A stretch of DNA of 64,000 bases from Enterobacter sp. ENT03 (GCF_019218745.1 NZ_JAHUXA010000008.1:1-64000); one strand, 5' to 3'; shown: positions 50,202-59,490, counted from the first letter of the stretch. The notes: generated by a model not told the origin, from the sequence alone. Translations and numbers: made by a program.

Positions 50202-50771
50202 TTACTTCGTCATCTGCTCGGCAGACTTCAGGTGCTGCTCAACGACCGGCGTGTGCGCGTCGGCCAGCGCCTTCACATCCGGGTCCTTGATCATCTTAGC
50301 GTCGCTCTGTAGCTTCGACAGCACCATCTTGTGGTCTTTCGTTCCGGCGTTTTCCATATACATTTTGTCAAAGTCGTCGCCGCTCTGTTTTTCCAGCTTC
50401 GCGGCCATCGCCTTGTGCTCGGCATCCGGCACCGTCGGCAGTGTTACCCCTTTTTCTTTAGCGACCGCCTGGACTTTGGTCAGGGCCGCGCCATGATCGT
50501 CAACCATCTTCTGCGCGTAGGCTTTGACGTCACTGCTTTGCGCCTTGCTCAGCGCGAGCTTACCCGCTGCAATTTCATTGATATTGGCCTGTGCCATATC
50601 CTTCACAGCTTTTTCATCGCCGGAGCTGAGCTTCGTGCCCGATGCGGTCTGGCTGGCGGCGTCACCCGTTGCACTGCTCGTCTGCGTCTGGGCTTGCACG
50701 CCGAGGGTGGTGAACATCGCTGCCACTGCTGATACGGCCAGCAGTCCTTTCAAGGTTTTGCTCTTTTGCAT
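50202..50771 (-). CDS. Periplasmic DUF4142 protein
   Basis: A 189-residue exported protein of the DUF4142 family (ferritin-like four-helix domain), function unknown. The signal peptide MQKSKTLKGLLAVSAVAAMF...GVQA is predicted to be cut after Ala27. The mature part is highly helical, Lys- and Ala-rich, with the family segments IAAGKLALSKAQSSDVKAYAQ and MVDDHGAALTKVQ. CTGGAG lies 7 nt before ATG 50771; the frame extends upstream without a plausible start. Inserted between sgrR and thiB, convergent with sgrR. Confidence 0.8.
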   Translation of the reverse strand: MQKSKTLKGLLAVSAVAAMFTTLGVQAQTQTSSATGDAASQTASGTKLSSGDEKAVKDMAQANINEIAAGKLALSKAQSSDVKAYAQKMVDDHGAALTKVQAVAKEKGVTLPTVPDAEHKAMAAKLEKQSGDDFDKMYMENAGTKDHKMVLSKLQSDAKMIKDPDVKALADAHTPVVEQHLKSAEQMTK

Positions 50772-50960
50772 GTGATTCTCCAGAGGGTCATGGGTAGGGT
50801 GATGTGAGGTAATTATCTGCGCGCAGCCTCCTGCGTAACTGACAACGGCACAATTGAGTATAGTCGAACGGTCAGATACAGCAGTTTTAGTTACCAATCT
50901 TACAAAGGGCAGCAGAAAATGAGGGGAGAAAGGGTGCGGAAAGAGTGATGGTTAAGCTTT

Positions 50961-51077
50961 TGCTGGCGAACCGCGCGATACTACAACTGGCTGACCAACA
51001 ATGGTCAGCGCAGTATGCTTGGATCGCGCATGAATACGCTGGGGCTTCTTTTTAAATCAGCCTGATTTGCACCACCG
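50961..51077 (+). pseudogene. Degenerate duplicate of the 3' end of sgrR
   Basis: This stretch realigns with sgrR positions 50023-50154. Shared blocks include TGGCGAACCGCGCGAT, ACTGGCTGACCA, GGTCAGCGCAGTATGC, CGCATGAATACGCTGGG and TTTGCACC. One net deletion of about 15 bases and scattered substitutions destroy the frame. Roughly four of five aligned bases match by eye. The relic marks the far side of the DUF4142 gene, as if a segment carrying a diverged sgrR end had been inserted here. The remaining DNA between 50772 and 51121 shows no other gene. Confidence 0.85.
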
Positions 51078-51121
51078 TAGCCCTTATACTCCTTAAACGA
51101 TATTCTCATTCTTTCGCTACG

Positions 51122-52081
51122 TTAAGTTTTCTGCAGGGAAAGTAACCAGAGCTTAAAAGTCTGTAGATTTTTATAGATTGGCTCGTCTTGCCCCAATATT
51201 CTGGCCATATCTTTAGTTTGATATTGCATCCAGTATTTATCAAACTCCACTTCACCTTTGTCACCATACTCTCTAAAAAAAAGCCCTTCTCCATTCATAA
51301 GCCTTTTAATTAGCGTCTCGGAACCAATGTTTTTTGTATTACCACTTCCGGGCCGATCAACTGCGAGCTTCCATTTCTCTTGAAAAAAGAACTCGAACCT
51401 TCTTGCAACCGAGACTATTCCTTCAAAATTATCTAAAGTATAAGATTCAAGCTCATCAACCAAATAAGAATCTATTTGACTTCTGTATTCTGAAATATTC
51501 TCTGAATACCCACTAGCCAATAAGTTCCAGTTATCATCGTCTGCGTTGTTCATGTATGTAATCAAGAGCTTACGTTTCGAGCTGGTAAGTTTAAACCCCT
51601 TTTCGATCAACAAGTTGGTTATACTATCTATGTCACTACGAGAATAGATAACCCCCAGAACATAATGTTTTTTATAAACTTCATAGGGAAAAAGTGCATT
51701 TTTGTATGATGACCTGTTTCTAAAGTAACCCGTAAACGCGCCCAACGTCATACCGTTAACAGAGTCATCGGTAATCCTGTATGTCGTTTTTAAGTCAATA
51801 GCATACTTGTTTCCTTCAGAGTCTATAAACGTAACATCAGGATAATAATTCTGATGAGGAGGCAACCTAATCTTTAAATTATTCTCCTTAGCAAATCGCA
51901 GCAGGTAAGGGAATATCATTATTTCTATTACTTTAGATATAACTTTGGTATCGGTCGTGATAGAGTATATATTCCTGTAAGTATCAATAAAGCCTTTAAC
52001 TGACCAATCAGTAGTTCCTTCAACAGTCAAAGCTTTTTTTAATTCCGGCAAAAACTCAACAAATCTATCATGGAAATCCAT
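51122..52081 (-). CDS. EcoRV-family type II restriction endonuclease
   Basis: 319-residue protein that aligns with EcoRV over its functional core. DTKVISKVIE (44-53) matches EcoRV DTKVLSTIFE, placing Glu53 at EcoRV Glu45. QNYYPDVTF puts Asp82 at Asp74. YAIDLKTTY gives Asp96 and Lys98 at Asp90 and Lys92. MTLGAFTGYFRNR matches FTLGGYTSFIRN. GSGNTKNIGS at 245-254 matches the EcoRV recognition loop GSGNTTNIGS. About 60 extra residues lie between the core and that loop, and EcoRV itself is 245 residues. Visibly AT-rich. Starts one base after the methyltransferase stop. Recognition of GATATC is inference. Confidence 0.85.
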   Translation of the reverse strand: MDFHDRFVEFLPELKKALTVEGTTDWSVKGFIDTYRNIYSITTDTKVISKVIEIMIFPYLLRFAKENNLKIRLPPHQNYYPDVTFIDSEGNKYAIDLKTTYRITDDSVNGMTLGAFTGYFRNRSSYKNALFPYEVYKKHYVLGVIYSRSDIDSITNLLIEKGFKLTSSKRKLLITYMNNADDDNWNLLASGYSENISEYRSQIDSYLVDELESYTLDNFEGIVSVARRFEFFFQEKWKLAVDRPGSGNTKNIGSETLIKRLMNGEGLFFREYGDKGEVEFDKYWMQYQTKDMARILGQDEPIYKNLQTFKLWLLSLQKT

Positions 52082-52082
52082 A

Positions 52083-53162
52083 TTAAACCCCTACAATTAA
52101 AACTTCTCTGACATTAGTTTTTTTTGATAATGCATATTTATAATCTACATGTTTAACGTCTACAGCTTTACCCAAGAATTTTAAAAAAAGGACTATATCA
52201 TCAATATTAGGAATGCCATCCTCCCTATAAGATATAGCAATTTTACTCTCCTTAAATGTCTCCAGACATTTAAAAAACTCCGTTGAAATAAGCTTCCTGT
52301 CTTCCCATGCAGATTTCACCTTTAATATTGTTTTGTTTTTACTCGAGTGATCTATTTTCGATTCCCAACAATCATAAGAAGTAATTCCCTCAAGGAAATG
52401 ATAAAAATCCATGTACATGGTCAGACTTCCTTTTTGGGGTACGTAAGGCGGATCGAAATAAACCAAATCAGCATTTATTTTATCAGGGCATATATCGATA
52501 ACATCATAATTGACAGCTTTATTTTTTTTATGATTATCGAAAACAGCCAAATTTGCCTGCGTAACGAAATTTAGAAAATGGGCTTCAAAAGGCTTATCCC
52601 AGGTAGCTTTGTTACCAAAAGTTCTTTTTACATCAGCAGTTCTGACATTTAAATTATTACGATGAAATAGATTATAGGGCCTTTTAGACAGACAGGATTG
52701 AAACAATGCCCAAAATAATAACGCTTTTTTATATTCATCGCTTACTCTATGGATATTTTGCACGACGACGTCCAGCCATATATTCTCATCGGGCAGATAA
52801 TATATTCCTTCAAAATTATTACTTATAATATTGTTATAAACAAAGGACGGATCTTTTTTTAGAACAAACTCTAAATCTTTCTCATCAAGCGTGACCGAGG
52901 GGTTTTCAATGAATGCCTTTGCAATTTGATAATTAAACTGCAGTTTATCGTTGGCAATAACAGACTTACCCATGCTTTTGAACATATACCCCACAGAAGA
53001 AGTACCGGAAAAAGCATCAAGCACTGTCTCAAATTCTATGGTAGACAAGGAATCTTCTATCCACTTTGTTAATTTATATTTACTACCCTGATAGCGAGTT
53101 TTAGGAAAAACGCCTGCCTGAAATTTCCCATTTACACATAACTCATTATTAAAGAAACTCAT
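52083..53162 (-). CDS. N6-adenine DNA methyltransferase (D12 class)
   Basis: 359-residue modification enzyme, probable partner of the EcoRV-like endonuclease. Motif order is X, I, IV, the alpha class: TRYQGSKYKL at 22-31, SAM-binding LDAFSGTSSVGYMF at 48-61 and catalytic DPPY at 237-240 (DLVYFDPPYVPQKG). It is more like COG3392-type adenine methylases than like M.EcoRV, which I recall only partly. AT-rich like its partner. It precedes the endonuclease gene, so protection would be made first. No controller (C) protein gene is seen. Confidence 0.85.
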   Translation of the reverse strand: MSFFNNELCVNGKFQAGVFPKTRYQGSKYKLTKWIEDSLSTIEFETVLDAFSGTSSVGYMFKSMGKSVIANDKLQFNYQIAKAFIENPSVTLDEKDLEFVLKKDPSFVYNNIISNNFEGIYYLPDENIWLDVVVQNIHRVSDEYKKALLFWALFQSCLSKRPYNLFHRNNLNVRTADVKRTFGNKATWDKPFEAHFLNFVTQANLAVFDNHKKNKAVNYDVIDICPDKINADLVYFDPPYVPQKGSLTMYMDFYHFLEGITSYDCWESKIDHSSKNKTILKVKSAWEDRKLISTEFFKCLETFKESKIAISYREDGIPNIDDIVLFLKFLGKAVDVKHVDYKYALSKKTNVREVLIVGV

Positions 53163-53608
53163 AAATCACCAAGGTTATCGTTTAGATAAATCATATTTCA
53201 AGCTAACACTTAGGTAAGTCAGCAACATGATTTTTTTAAAAATATATACAGTTGCTTTAATTAAATGGAGGTTAGAAACACCCCCCATACCCTACCATTA
53301 TAAAAAATTCACATGAAACATATAATACAACATATGAGATATAATACAATCTATTTTTGCATTGAATATTAGGTGTTTAAACCCGAAGATATTTACCCAC
53401 AATCGGACAGGCTCTTTCTTTTATTTATATCATGCAAGTGTGGTTCTTATCTCTAGATTTAAATTTGCGCTCAAACGGTGAGTAAAGAGGGTAATGGTTT
53501 ATTAATACTAACGGGGATTTAAATCATCCCCGGCATGCAATATTTTTACCGTGAATGAATTTGTAATTTAAGCCCCCACCTGTCAGTGGGGATTATCATG
53601 CTGCGCTT
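53163..53608. other. AT-rich region upstream of the methyltransferase gene
   Basis: 446 bases without a supportable gene. The half beside the methyltransferase must contain its promoter; on the minus strand TTGAAA about 45 bases before the start is a possible -35. At 53574-53591 CCCCAC pairs with GTGGGG over six bases, a candidate terminator for the gene ending at 53609. Confidence 0.45.
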
Positions 53609-54067
53609 CTATAAGATTATCTCTTTTGCTGGTACACCGCCGCCACTCCGCACCCAGCGCGGCGCTTTCATAATATCGGTGAAATACCACACCAGTTCAC
53701 ACAACAGCCCGGTCAGGATTTTCTCCATATCCGGCGGTAATGACTGACTGTTCAACAGACGCGTTAAGGTCAGGCAGTACTCACACAGCAGATCAGATTC
53801 CGGTTCGAAATGCGGGAGTTCATCGGGTGGCGTATCCACCGTCAGCGATGAAACCAGATGCGGTGGAATAACCTCGTTGAGCGTGGGTTGCAGCAGCATC
53901 AGGCAGGCGTTGAGCCGTCCACACATAGCGAGGCATAGCGCCGGATCGTCGCTTTCGATCAGCGCCTCAGCAAAATGCTCGCAGTGATCCGCCAGCACGG
54001 TGAAATCCGTGTCTGCGGTGAAGGGAACGGTAAGAAGCGGGTGAGTCTGGTTGAGGGTCGTAGCCAT
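53609..54067 (-). CDS. Hypothetical protein, P4-type satellite region
   Basis: 152-residue soluble protein, no function assigned. ATG 54067 (MATTLNQTHPLLTVPF) is chosen because GGAGG stands 8 nt upstream; the frame is open for a further 54 codons that look like leader RNA. The MATTLNQTHP start and a leader containing GGTGGCGGAATATACATTCA resemble genes next to the immunity RNA of P4-like satellites and CP4 prophages, from memory. The interior is helical, with Cys-rich DLLCEYCLTL and LCLAMCGRLNACLMLL. Balanced base composition, unlike the AT-rich methylase next door. Confidence 0.55.
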   Translation of the reverse strand: MATTLNQTHPLLTVPFTADTDFTVLADHCEHFAEALIESDDPALCLAMCGRLNACLMLLQPTLNEVIPPHLVSSLTVDTPPDELPHFEPESDLLCEYCLTLTRLLNSQSLPPDMEKILTGLLCELVWYFTDIMKAPRWVRSGGGVPAKEIIL

Positions 54068-54224
54068 AAGGGCAGCCTCCGGTATGTGAATGTATATTCC
54101 GCCACCGAAGAGACCAATCTTACGGGTGGTGGACTGAACGGAGTTGGTCTTACCGGCCATACCGACACCGGCGCGCCTTGCAGCGCCCCCGTCCAGCCCA
54201 CCATAGAGATGTAGCCAAACGCAC

Positions 54225-54267
54225 GACATAAGAAAGACGCTTACGCGTCATATGTCGCAGGTATGAT
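54225..54267. repeat. Imperfect nested palindrome
   Basis: GACATA near 54227 and TATGTC near 54262 enclose an inner stem GACGC-TTAC-GCGTC. In P4-like elements structured RNA lies just here, upstream of the immunity-linked genes; on its own the role is unknown. The rest of 54268-54470 holds no gene I can support. Confidence 0.45.
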
Positions 54268-54470
54268 ATGCAGGAGACCAATCCCGGCACCTGATTTTGC
54301 AGGTGCGGGAAGATGCTACTGTCAGACACGATCAACGGCAAGCGGATTTGTCAGTACGATTTGCGGCGCGCCTCGCAAAGGCCTTTAAAACCTGCCCTTA
54401 ACTATGGGCGGCAACTCCAACAGCATGTGGTTTGATGTTAAATCAGTACAGAGAAAGTAATATGCACCAG

Positions 54471-54525
54471 CGTATAGCGTTTGCTATACGTTAAGGTTAA
54501 AATTTGTATATCACTTGCTATACAA
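54471..54525 (+). promoter_or_regulatory. Toxin-antitoxin operator with GCTATAC boxes
   Basis: CGTATAGC (54471-54478) and GCTATACG (54483-54490) form a perfect 8-bp palindrome over GTTT. A second dyad, TTGTATA/TATACAA, lies at 54504-54510 and 54519-54525. TTGCTATAC occurs twice (54481 and 54515). Repeated dyads just before the antitoxin start are typical of ribbon-helix-helix autorepression sites. Confidence 0.7.
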
Positions 54526-54535
54526 CGGGGTCACC

Positions 54536-55281
<746 letters not shown>

Positions 55282-55384
55282 GCCAGCACAAGCTCCCTGC
55301 GCCAGATTTGTTCAACTCCGTAACTGTAAATCATCAGTAACGCACAGCGTGTTTCTGCCCGGGCCTCGCCCCCGCCATCCCTCA

Positions 55385-55413
55385 TTGCTGCCCGGCAACA
55401 AAATCATTACACT
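55385..55413 (+). promoter_or_regulatory. thiBPQ promoter
   Basis: TTGCTG (55385-55390) and TACACT (55408-55413) with a 17-base spacer. The predicted start near 55420 is the first base of the TPP riboswitch. Confidence 0.6.
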
Positions 55414-55419
55414 AGCGCC

Positions 55420-55512
55420 GTGCTCAACGGGGTGCTGCGCGACACGCGTGTGCTGAGAAAATACCCGTCGAACCTGATCCGGATAACGCCGGCGAAGGGA
55501 TTTGAGGCTACC
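55420..55512 (+). promoter_or_regulatory. TPP riboswitch (THI element)
   Basis: Classic TPP aptamer: ACGGGGTGCTGCG, then GTGCTGAGAAAATACCC, then GAACCTGATCCGGATAA with CGAAGGGA. The P1 stem is CTCAA (55423-55427) with TTGAG (55502-55506). It precedes thiB, where TPP repression of thiamine uptake is well established in enterobacteria. Confidence 0.95.
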
Positions 55513-55545
55513 GCTCAAGTCCTTTGCCACTCTCTTTTATTGAGG
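55498..55545 (+). promoter_or_regulatory. Predicted expression platform of the thiB riboswitch
   Basis: GGATTTGAG (55498-55506) can pair with CTCAAGTCC (55514-55522) through 9 pairs including one G-U. That pairing breaks aptamer P1. When P1 forms instead, CTCAA at 55514-55518 is free to pair with TTGAG at 55540-55544, which overlaps the thiB ribosome site. This predicts translational repression by TPP. Confidence 0.55.
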
Positions 55546-55551
55546 TGCAAA

Positions 55552-56535
55552 GTGTTAAAAAAATGTCTGCCGTTCCTGCTGCTGATTGCCGCGCCCGCCT
55601 TTGCCAAACCTGTGCTCACCGTTTACACCTACGACTCCTTTGCCGCTGACTGGGGCCCTGGCCCGAAAGTTAAAAAAGCTTTTGAAGCAGACTGTAACTG
55701 CGAGCTAAAACTGGTGGCGCTGGAAGATGGCGTCTCGCTGCTCAACCGTCTGCGCATGGAAGGCAAAAACAGCAAAGCCGACGTGGTGCTGGGGCTGGAT
55801 AACAACCTGCTGGAAGCCGCCACGCAAACTAAACTGTTCGCCAAGAGCGACATCCCAAATGATGCGGTCAAGGTGCCGGGCGGCTGGAAAAACGACACCT
55901 TTGTGCCGTTCGATTACGGCTATTTCGCCTTCGTCTATGACAAAAACAAACTGAAAAATCCGCCGAAAAGCCTGAAAGAACTGGTGGAAAGCGATCAGAA
56001 ATGGCGTGTGATCTACCAGGATCCGCGCACCAGCACGCCAGGCCTCGGCCTCTTGCTGTGGATGCAAAAAGTCTATGGCGATAACGCCCCGGACGCCTGG
56101 CAAAAACTCGCTGCCAAAACCGTCACCGTCACCAAAGGCTGGAGCGAAGCTTACGGCCTGTTCCTGAAAGGCGAAAGCGACCTGGTGCTGAGCTACACCA
56201 CCTCCCCGGCGTATCACTCTATTGAAGAGAAGAAAGACAACTACGCCGCGGCGGGCTTTAGCGAAGGGCACTATTTGCAGGTGGAAGTTGCCGCCCGCAC
56301 TGCCGCCAGCAAGCAGCCGGAGCTGGCAGATAAGTTCCTGAAATTTATGGTGACGCCGGCGTTCCAGAACACCATCGCCACCGGCAACTGGATGTATCCG
56401 GTAACCAGCGTGGCGCTGCCCGCGGGCTTTGACCAACTGGTGAAACCGGCCACCACGCTGGAATACTCCCCGCAGGATGTTGCCGCGAAGCGTGCCGACT
56501 GGATCAGTGCATGGCAACGCGCCGTCAGCCGTTAA
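55552..56535 (+). CDS. thiB: Thiamine/TPP-binding periplasmic protein
   Basis: Solute-binding protein of the ThiBPQ ABC importer. 327 residues, the E. coli length, from GTG 55552 with TGAGGTG just upstream; the reading frame continues into the riboswitch, which is not coding. Signal peptide MLKKCLPFLLLIAAPAFA|K. Mature start VLTVYTYDSFAADWGPGP, then ALEDGVSLLNRLRMEGKNSKAD and VPFDYGYFAFVYD are family hallmarks. The 3' end overlaps thiP by 25 bases. Confidence 0.96.
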   Translation: MLKKCLPFLLLIAAPAFAKPVLTVYTYDSFAADWGPGPKVKKAFEADCNCELKLVALEDGVSLLNRLRMEGKNSKADVVLGLDNNLLEAATQTKLFAKSDIPNDAVKVPGGWKNDTFVPFDYGYFAFVYDKNKLKNPPKSLKELVESDQKWRVIYQDPRTSTPGLGLLLWMQKVYGDNAPDAWQKLAAKTVTVTKGWSEAYGLFLKGESDLVLSYTTSPAYHSIEEKKDNYAAAGFSEGHYLQVEVAARTAASKQPELADKFLKFMVTPAFQNTIATGNWMYPVTSVALPAGFDQLVKPATTLEYSPQDVAAKRADWISAWQRAVSR

Positions 56536-58112
56536 TCCCCGGCTGGCTGCTGCCCGGTGCTGCCGCGGCCACGCTGATGGTGGCGGTGGCGCTGGCGGCC
56601 TTTTTTGCGCTGTGGCTGAATGCGCCGGTAACGGACGTCGCCGCGCTGTGGCAGGACAGTTATCTGTGGCACGTGGTGCGCTTCTCGTTCTGGCAAGCGT
56701 TTTTGTCGGCCCTGCTGTCGGTGGTTCCGGCGATTTTTCTTGCCCGCGCCCTGTACCGCCGCCGCTTTCCGGGGCGGCAAATGCTGTTACGCCTGTGCGC
56801 CATGACGCTGATTTTGCCGGTGCTGGTGGCGGTGTTCGGCATTCTCAGCGTCTATGGGCGTCAGGGCTGGCTGGCGCAGATTTTCGGATCGCACTGGACG
56901 TTTTCGCCTTATGGCCTGCAAGGGATCCTGCTGGCCCACGTCTTTTTTAATCTGCCGATGGCGACCCGCCTGCTGTTACAGGCGCTGGAGCAGATCCCCG
57001 GCGAGCAGCGCCAGCTTGCCGCCCAGCTCGGGATGCGCGGCTGGGCGTTTTTCCGCTTTGTTGAATGGCCCTGGCTGCGGCGGCAAATCCCGCCGGTGGC
57101 GGCGCTGATCTTTATGCTCTGCTTTGCCAGCTTTGCGACGGTGCTGTCGCTGGGCGGCGGGCCACAGGCCACCACCATTGAGCTGGCAATTTATCAGGCG
57201 TTAAGTTACGACTTTGAACCGGGCCGCGCGGCGCTGCTGGCGCTGGTGCAGATGATCTGCTGCCTCGGGCTGGTGCTGTTAAGCCAGCGGCTGAGCAAAG
57301 CCATTGCCGTCGGCACAAATCACATCACCGGCTGGCGCGATCCGCAGGACAGCTTGTTCCGCCGACTTGCCGATAGCACGCTGATCGTGCTCGCCCTGTT
57401 GCTGTTGCTGCCGCCGCTGATCGCGGTCATTGTCGGGGGATTCAACCGCAGTCTGCTGGACGTACTGGCGCAGCCGGTGCTGTGGCAGGCGACCTGGACC
57501 TCGCTGCGCATCGCGCTGTGCGCCGGGGTGCTGTGTGTGATCCTGACCATGATGCTGCTGTGGAGCAGCCGCGAACTGCGCGCCCGCCAGCAGCCCTTCG
57601 CCGGACAGGCGCTGGAGCTGTCCGGCATGTTGATCCTCGCGATGCCCGGGATTGTGCTGGCAACCGGCTTCTTTTTACTGCTTAACAACGCCACCGGCCT
57701 GCCGGACTCCGCTGACGGCATTGTGATTTTTACTAACGCGCTGATGGCCATCCCCTACGCGCTCAAAGTACTGGAAAACCCGATGCGCGATGTCGCCGCC
57801 CGTTATACGCTGCTGTGCCAGTCTCTCGGCCTGGCGGGGCTGCAACGGCTGCGCGTGGTGGAGTTGCGCGCGCTGAAACGTCCGCTGGCGCAGGCGCTGG
57901 CGTTTGCCTGTGTGCTGTCGATTGGCGATTTCGGCGTCGTGGCGCTGTTCGGCAATGACGATTTCCGTACGCTGCCGTTTTACCTTTATCAGCAAATCGG
58001 CTCTTATCGCAGCCAGGACGGGGCCGTGACGGCGCTGCTGCTGCTGGCGCTGTGCTTTATCCTGTTCACCGTGATTGAAAAACTTCCGGGTCGCCATGCT
58101 AAAACTGACTGA
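56511..58112 (+). CDS. thiP: Thiamine/TPP ABC transporter permease
   Basis: Inner-membrane permease of 533 residues made of two fused ABC permease domains (about 55-260 and 335-530), about twelve helices. Each half has an EAA-type loop: [20 protein letters not shown] in the first, and [21 protein letters not shown] in the second. Start [12 protein letters not shown] as in E. coli. Overlaps both thiB and thiQ. Confidence 0.96.
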   Translation: MATRRQPLIPGWLLPGAAAATLMVAVALAAFFALWLNAPVTDVAALWQDSYLWHVVRFSFWQAFLSALLSVVPAIFLARALYRRRFPGRQMLLRLCAMTLILPVLVAVFGILSVYGRQGWLAQIFGSHWTFSPYGLQGILLAHVFFNLPMATRLLLQALEQIPGEQRQLAAQLGMRGWAFFRFVEWPWLRRQIPPVAALIFMLCFASFATVLSLGGGPQATTIELAIYQALSYDFEPGRAALLALVQMICCLGLVLLSQRLSKAIAVGTNHITGWRDPQDSLFRRLADSTLIVLALLLLLPPLIAVIVGGFNRSLLDVLAQPVLWQATWTSLRIALCAGVLCVILTMMLLWSSRELRARQQPFAGQALELSGMLILAMPGIVLATGFFLLLNNATGLPDSADGIVIFTNALMAIPYALKVLENPMRDVAARYTLLCQSLGLAGLQRLRVVELRALKRPLAQALAFACVLSIGDFGVVALFGNDDFRTLPFYLYQQIGSYRSQDGAVTALLLLALCFILFTVIEKLPGRHAKTD

Positions 58113-58797
58113 TACCACCTGGCTTTACCATCACCTGCCCATGCGCTTTACGCTGACTATCGAGCGGGGTGAACAGGTGGCGATCCTCGGGCCGAGCGGC
58201 GCGGGGAAAAGCACGCTGCTGAATCTGATCGCCGGATTTTTACAGCCGGACAGCGGCACCATTGTGCTGGAAAACCAGGATTATACGCGTACGCCGCCGT
58301 CGCGCCGCCCGGTGTCGATGCTGTTCCAGGAAAACAACCTGTTCACCCATCTGACGGTGCGGCAGAACATTGGTCTGGGGCTGCATCCCGGCTTAAAACT
58401 TAACGACGCCCAGCGCGCCACCCTGGCGGCCATTGCCGCGCAGATGGGGCTGGAAGATCTGCTCGATCGCCTGCCCGGGCAGCTTTCCGGCGGGCAGCGT
58501 CAGCGTGTGGCGCTGGCGCGCTGTCTGGTACGCGAACAGCCGGTATTGCTGCTGGATGAGCCGTTTTCCGCGCTTGATCCGGCGCTGCGTCAGGAGATGC
58601 TGGTGCTGGTTAACGAGGTGTGTCAGCGCCAGAACCTGACGCTGCTGATGGTGTCGCACAGTGTGGAAGATGCGCTGCGCATCGCCCCGCGCTCGCTGGT
58701 GATCGCCGACGGGCGCATTGCCTGGGACGGCAGCACGCAGGCGCTGGTGAGCGGGCAGTCGCCCGCCTCGGCATTACTGGGGATCGCCGCGCAGTAA
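58096..58797 (+). CDS. thiQ: Thiamine/TPP ABC transporter ATPase
   Basis: Cytoplasmic ATPase of 233 residues. Walker A GPSGAGKS at 32-39, Q-loop in [11 protein letters not shown], signature [15 protein letters not shown], Walker [14 protein letters not shown] and H-loop [12 protein letters not shown] 58096 ([16 protein letters not shown]) matches homologues and overlaps thiP by 17 bases. The last 24 bases overlap the convergent yggC. Confidence 0.96.
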   Translation: MLKLTDTTWLYHHLPMRFTLTIERGEQVAILGPSGAGKSTLLNLIAGFLQPDSGTIVLENQDYTRTPPSRRPVSMLFQENNLFTHLTVRQNIGLGLHPGLKLNDAQRATLAAIAAQMGLEDLLDRLPGQLSGGQRQRVALARCLVREQPVLLLDEPFSALDPALRQEMLVLVNEVCQRQNLTLLMVSHSVEDALRIAPRSLVIADGRIAWDGSTQALVSGQSPASALLGIAAQ

Positions 58798-59490
58798 CAG
58801 CTTCCCGCTCTCGTCCATTATGAGCGTCACGTCTGCCGCCTGGCTGTGAGTCAGCACGGTGACAACATTTGGCCCGTCGGTGCGCTGATAAAAATCTTCT
58901 GCCTGCGCCCGGCTTAAACCTCCGGCCATTTTGCGCGCCACCAGCCGCGCGGTTAACGCTGACTGCGGCGCGCGAATGAAGATTGAAAAATCGCAATACT
59001 GCCGCACGGCCTGCCAGCGGGGGTCGTCCAGCAGCAGCCAGTTGCCTTCGACGATCACCAGCGGTGCCGTTACGGCGATAGCATCTTCAACCGGATCGTG
59101 GCGCTGGCGATCATACTGCGGCCAGTTCCCCTCGCCGCGGCGGATGCGCGCTAATGCCTGCGCCAGCTTGTCAACGTCATAGGTCGCAGGCGTGCCTTTG
59201 TCGCCGCGAAGCTGATGCGCCTCCAGCCAGTCGTTATAGTGATGAAAGCCATCCATCGGCAGCGTCTGTAGCTCCGGCAACGCCGGATCCTGCGCGCAGA
59301 GGTATTCCCAGAATGTGGTTAACGTAGACTTGCCGGTTCCCGGTGGCGCGCTGAGAAAAACAATCGTCCGGTGATGCGCGGAGGTAAGTTCCGCCAGGCG
59401 GCGTAATAGTGGTTTATGCACGGTTTCAATTTCCGCCTCGTCATAGCTGGCGGTGGTTGTCAGTCCATTGATGTGGAGCGTTATTTTCAC
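58774..59490 (-). CDS. yggC: YggC, P-loop nucleoside/sugar kinase family protein
   Basis: 238-residue cytoplasmic protein of the phosphoribulokinase/uridine kinase-like P-loop group; substrate unknown. Walker [10 protein letters not shown] at 48-56, [28 protein letters not shown] and [12 protein letters not shown] match E. coli YggC. The start is GTG, overlapping the yggD stop as GTGA. Last gene of the cmt-ygg operon, running 24 bases into thiQ on the opposite strand. Confidence 0.9.
   Translation of the reverse strand: MKITLHINGLTTTASYDEAEIETVHKPLLRRLAELTSAHHRTIVFLSAPPGTGKSTLTTFWEYLCAQDPALPELQTLPMDGFHHYNDWLEAHQLRGDKGTPATYDVDKLAQALARIRRGEGNWPQYDRQRHDPVEDAIAVTAPLVIVEGNWLLLDDPRWQAVRQYCDFSIFIRAPQSALTARLVARKMAGGLSRAQAEDFYQRTDGPNVVTVLTHSQAADVTLIMDESGKLLLRGDPQ

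Noticed and set aside
53163-53608. Controller (C) protein gene upstream of the methyltransferase
   Set aside because: No open frame with a helix-turn-helix of the usual 75-90 residues on either strand.
55420-55551. N-terminal extension of ThiB
   Set aside because: The open frame passes through the TPP aptamer; the signal peptide begins at the GTG at 55552.
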